Assembly: GCA_030596365.1 (NCBI GenBank)
Contig: JAUVKG010000025.1
Span: 1-14,418, forward strand
Direction of reading: 5' to 3'
Length of the DNA stretch: 14,418 bases
Source: Chlamydiota bacterium
GTDB lineage: Bacteria > Auribacterota > UBA3054 > B51-G9
Within the stretch, counting starts at the first letter, position 1. Each line of letters opens with the position of its first letter. Below, piece after piece: positions 11,839-14,418 of the stretch. Both the position numbers and the translations under genes were made by a program. A model generated the notes under the pieces. It ran no database searches. It saw only the letters and a program-made list of their open reading frames with translations, and had not been told where the DNA came from.

Positions 11839-14418
11839 ATGAATAATAAAAATGCCATTCACGCAGAAGAACTTAAATGTGAATATTTCGTTAATCCTCT
11901 TTCAATAGATTGTAAGAGCCCACGACTTTCATGGCTTGTAATTGCAGACAATCCAAATTCGAGAGGGAAGTATCAATCCGTTTATAGAATTCTCGTTGCT
12001 TCGACCGAAGAACTATTATCAAAAAACAAAGGTGATATTTGGGACTCAAAAAAAATCGCTTCTGATAATTCTAACGCTGTTAAATATGCAGGCAAACCAC
12101 TTCGCTCTTTTATAAAATATTTCTGGAAAGTTATTCTCTGGAATGAAACCGGCAATAAAGGAAAAGAAAGCAATGTTGCTACGTGGTCTATGGGAATGCT
12201 AAAAAAATCCGATTGGAAGGCTGAATGGATATCCAAGTGTGATCGGCAGGACAAATTAAGCAGATACGCAAGTATGCCGATTTTCTATTATCGCAAGCAA
12301 TTTTCTGTTTCAAAAACTATTAAAAGCGCGATGCTTTACACTTCAGCACTAGGTATTTACGAACCTTACTTTAATGGCAAACGTGTTGGCAATGACTATC
12401 TTTCACCGGGCTGGACTGATTACAATGAACATGTTTATTATGATGCTTATGATGTAACAAAAAAAATTAAAGCCGGTAATAATGCTTTAGGTTTTATTGT
12501 TACAAACGGCTGGTACGCGGGACATTTATGTTGGTTTAATCAAAAAGCGTATTATGGAAATGCCCCTAAATTAATTTCCCAGCTTGTTATCTTTTTTGAA
12601 GATGGCACTAAAAAAATCATAAGCTCTGACAGAACTTGGCTGACTACTAAAGGTCCTTTGATCGATGCGGATCTTCTTAAAGGAGAAACTTATGACGCGC
12701 GGCGTGAAATTCCGGATTGGGCTTCACCTGAAACAAAACATCGGGGATGGAGTTTACCGGGGCTTATTCATCAGCCGAAAGTTAAACTTGAAGCACGACC
12801 GACTCAACCTGTAAGAATTGTTCATAAATATAAACCTGTTTCTATAATTAAAAGGAAGGACGGCAGTTATATTTGTAATTTTAATCAAAACATTGCAGGT
12901 TTTGTTTCTGTAAAGCTTAATGAAAAAACAGGAAAAAAAATCACTATGCGGCATGCTGAAATGCTTAATTCTGATGGAACTCTTCATACTAAAAATCTGC
13001 GCACAGCTGATGCAACTGATGTATATTATTGTAAAGGAAATGGCACGGAAACTTATCAACCGCATTTCACTTTTCACGGCTTCCAATATCTTGAAATTTC
13101 AGGCGTTTCTAAAAAAACAAATCCTGATGATATTATCGCTTATTTAATTAGCAGCGATATTCCGCGAATCGGTAATTTTTCCTGCTCAAATAAAATGATT
13201 AATAAATTGTTCAGTAATATTTATCATACCCAATTGATGAACTTTATCGACGTGCCTACCGACTGTCCGCAGCGCGATGAACGTCTCGGATGGACAGGCG
13301 ATGCACAGGCTTATATCAAAACAGCTTCTATGATTACTGATGTTCAAAAGTTCTTTGAAAAATGGCTCGTTGATCTTGAAATCGGACAGTTCGAAAATGG
13401 AAATTATCCGGCTGTTGCTCCGGAACTTATGGTAGGTATGGGTAGTGGACCGGCTTGGGCGGAAGCCGGTATCATCTGTCCGTGGATTTTATATGAAGTA
13501 TATGGAGACAGGGAAGTTTTGAAAAAGCAATATAATTCAATGACGCGTTTCATTAATTATCTTACAAAGCTGTCGGGAAAAAAACTTCTCCCTCCAAAAG
13601 AATATCACTGTTACGGTGACTGGTTAAGCCACAATGCCGATACGCCGAAAAATATTGTTTATATGGCTTATTTTGCTTACAGCGCGGATTTGATGTCGCG
13701 AATAGCAAAAGTTCTCGGCAAGAAATCTGATATAAAAAAATATGAAAATCTTTTCGAGAATATAAAATCCGCTTTCAATAAAAAATATGTCGATGAAAAT
13801 TATAAAATTAAAGGCGATACTCAAACTTGTTATATTCTTGGAATTGCTTATGATCTTTTAAATGATGAAGGAAATAAACGTGCTGCTGAATATCTTGTTG
13901 AAAAAATCAAAAAAAGAAACTATCACCTCTCAACCGGTTTTGTTGGTACAAAAGATATTATGAATGTTTTGGCAAATATCGGGAGAAATGATATCGCGTA
14001 CAAACTCCTTTTAAATACTACTTATCCTTCCTGGGGATTCTCAATCAAAAACGGTGCGACTACTATTTGGGAAAGATGGAATGCCTGGACTCCGGAAGAA
14101 GGTTTTTGTAAAAATACAATGAATTCTTACGCCCATTACGCTTATGGAACTGTTTATCTCTGGATGGCGGAAAATATTGGCGGTATTAGAAACGATGCAC
14201 CTGCTTACAAAAATATTATTATTAAACCTGCTCCAGGAGGAAATATTAATAAAGCCAAATGCGAATATAAATCTATTAACGGGAAAATTTTAACAGAGTG
14301 GTCGAAAACTAAAAAAAATTTTAATCTTAAGGTCGAGATTCCCTGTAATACAACCGCGAAAATATATCTGCCAGCTGAAGATGCAGCTTTAGTTAAAGAA
14401 AGCAAAAAAGAAGCTTCA
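11839..14418 (+). CDS. GH78 alpha-L-rhamnosidase, C-terminus beyond the window
   Basis: 860 codons, open at the right edge. It is expected to remove terminal alpha-L-rhamnose from rhamnosides or polysaccharides. Domain order follows the family: N-terminal beta-sandwich (about 10-110, starting ELKCEYFVNPLSIDCKSPRL), Bac_rhamnosid_N domain (about 140-310, with FNGKRVG at 178-184), concanavalin-like domain (about 320-430), (alpha/alpha)6 barrel (about 440-775) and C-terminal beta-sandwich. DCPQRDERLGWTGD at 475-488 carries the family's catalytic acid (E481), and ATTIWERWNAW carries the general base (E745). The visible end reads like the last domain, so probably only a few tens of residues are missing. 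There is no signal peptide, suggesting cytoplasmic action on imported rhamnosides. An in-frame ATG at 11782 would add a low-complexity basic extension from the G+C-rich patch and is rejected. No Shine-Dalgarno box. Confidence 0.95.
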   Translation, partial: MNNKNAIHAEELKCEYFVNPLSIDCKSPRLSWLVIADNPNSRGKYQSVYRILVASTEELLSKNKGDIWDSKKIASDNSNAVKYAGKPLRSFIKYFWKVILWNETGNKGKESNVATWSMGMLKKSDWKAEWISKCDRQDKLSRYASMPIFYYRKQFSVSKTIKSAMLYTSALGIYEPYFNGKRVGNDYLSPGWTDYNEHVYYDAYDVTKKIKAGNNALGFIVTNGWYAGHLCWFNQKAYYGNAPKLISQLVIFFEDGTKKIISSDRTWLTTKGPLIDADLLKGETYDARREIPDWASPETKHRGWSLPGLIHQPKVKLEARPTQPVRIVHKYKPVSIIKRKDGSYICNFNQNIAGFVSVKLNEKTGKKITMRHAEMLNSDGTLHTKNLRTADATDVYYCKGNGTETYQPHFTFHGFQYLEISGVSKKTNPDDIIAYLISSDIPRIGNFSCSNKMINKLFSNIYHTQLMNFIDVPTDCPQRDERLGWTGDAQAYIKTASMITDVQKFFEKWLVDLEIGQFENGNYPAVAPELMVGMGSGPAWAEAGIICPWILYEVYGDREVLKKQYNSMTRFINYLTKLSGKKLLPPKEYHCYGDWLSHNADTPKNIVYMAYFAYSADLMSRIAKVLGKKSDIKKYENLFENIKSAFNKKYVDENYKIKGDTQTCYILGIAYDLLNDEGNKRAAEYLVEKIKKRNYHLSTGFVGTKDIMNVLANIGRNDIAYKLLLNTTYPSWGFSIKNGATTIWERWNAWTPEEGFCKNTMNSYAHYAYGTVYLWMAENIGGIRNDAPAYKNIIIKPAPGGNINKAKCEYKSINGKILTEWSKTKKNFNLKVEIPCNTTAKIYLPAEDAALVKESKKEAS

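Noticed and set aside
12754..13086. Minus-strand ORFs inside the rhamnosidase gene
   Set aside because: They are antisense shadows of a strongly conserved GH78 domain, without family features.

Overview
The window is AT-rich (roughly 36-38% G+C by eye) and looks like an accessory carbohydrate-use region of a free-living bacterium. It carries part of a signal-peptide protein with six-hairpin-glycosidase-like features, an N-acetylneuraminate lyase/DapA-family aldolase, a sialidase-fold protein, a GH78 alpha-L-rhamnosidase and a RhaS/RhaR-like AraC regulator. Between them lies a glycerol/glycerol-3-phosphate module. Most start codons are preceded by A/T-rich sequence without a Shine-Dalgarno box (the glycerol kinase gene is the exception), while promoters look like ordinary sigma70 boxes (TTGAAA-17-TATAAT) and not the Bacteroidota type. 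The gene content fits the PVC group (Lentisphaerota/Kiritimatiellota-like) or a Bacteroidota/Ignavibacteria relative. I cannot settle the phylum from this sequence.

Layout. 1-885 (minus): 5' part of an exported protein that runs off the left edge. 886-1439: noncoding, with tandem repeats and a 294-bp inverted-repeat element. 1440-2354 (minus): DapA/NanA-family lyase. 2633-3679 (minus): sialidase-fold protein. 3680-4238: divergent intergenic region with heptamer repeats, two long hairpins and promoters facing both ways. 4239-7535 (plus): operon of a GlpA-like flavoprotein with a [2Fe-2S] domain, a second FAD/NAD(P) oxidoreductase and a DUF1667 cysteine protein. 7957-9459 (plus): glycerol kinase. 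9529-10479 (minus): exported archaemetzincin. 10557-11456 (minus): RhaS/RhaR-like regulator. 11839-14418 (plus): GH78 rhamnosidase, missing its extreme C-terminus.

How it may work together. Glycerol kinase would make glycerol-3-phosphate and the three-gene flavoprotein set would oxidise it to dihydroxyacetone phosphate. The most notable observation is that the promoter of the flavoprotein operon and the promoter of the rhamnosidase share a 40-bp block (33 of 40 identical). Each block contains a direct repeat with 20-bp spacing that abuts a -35 box, with a TATAAT exactly 17 bp further on. This is the geometry expected for an AraC-family activator, and the gene for a RhaS/RhaR-like regulator is immediately next to one of the two sites. 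The inference is a regulon joining rhamnoside breakdown to glycerol-3-phosphate oxidation. A second, different pair of similar upstream elements precedes the exported-protein gene and the sialidase-like gene.

The intergenic spaces are crowded with short repeats: GGTGTCA heptamers at three loci, other tandem words, and two copies of an inverted-repeat element with conserved ends and unrelated interiors. I saw no tRNA, rRNA, CRISPR array, transposase gene or convincing intrinsic terminator.
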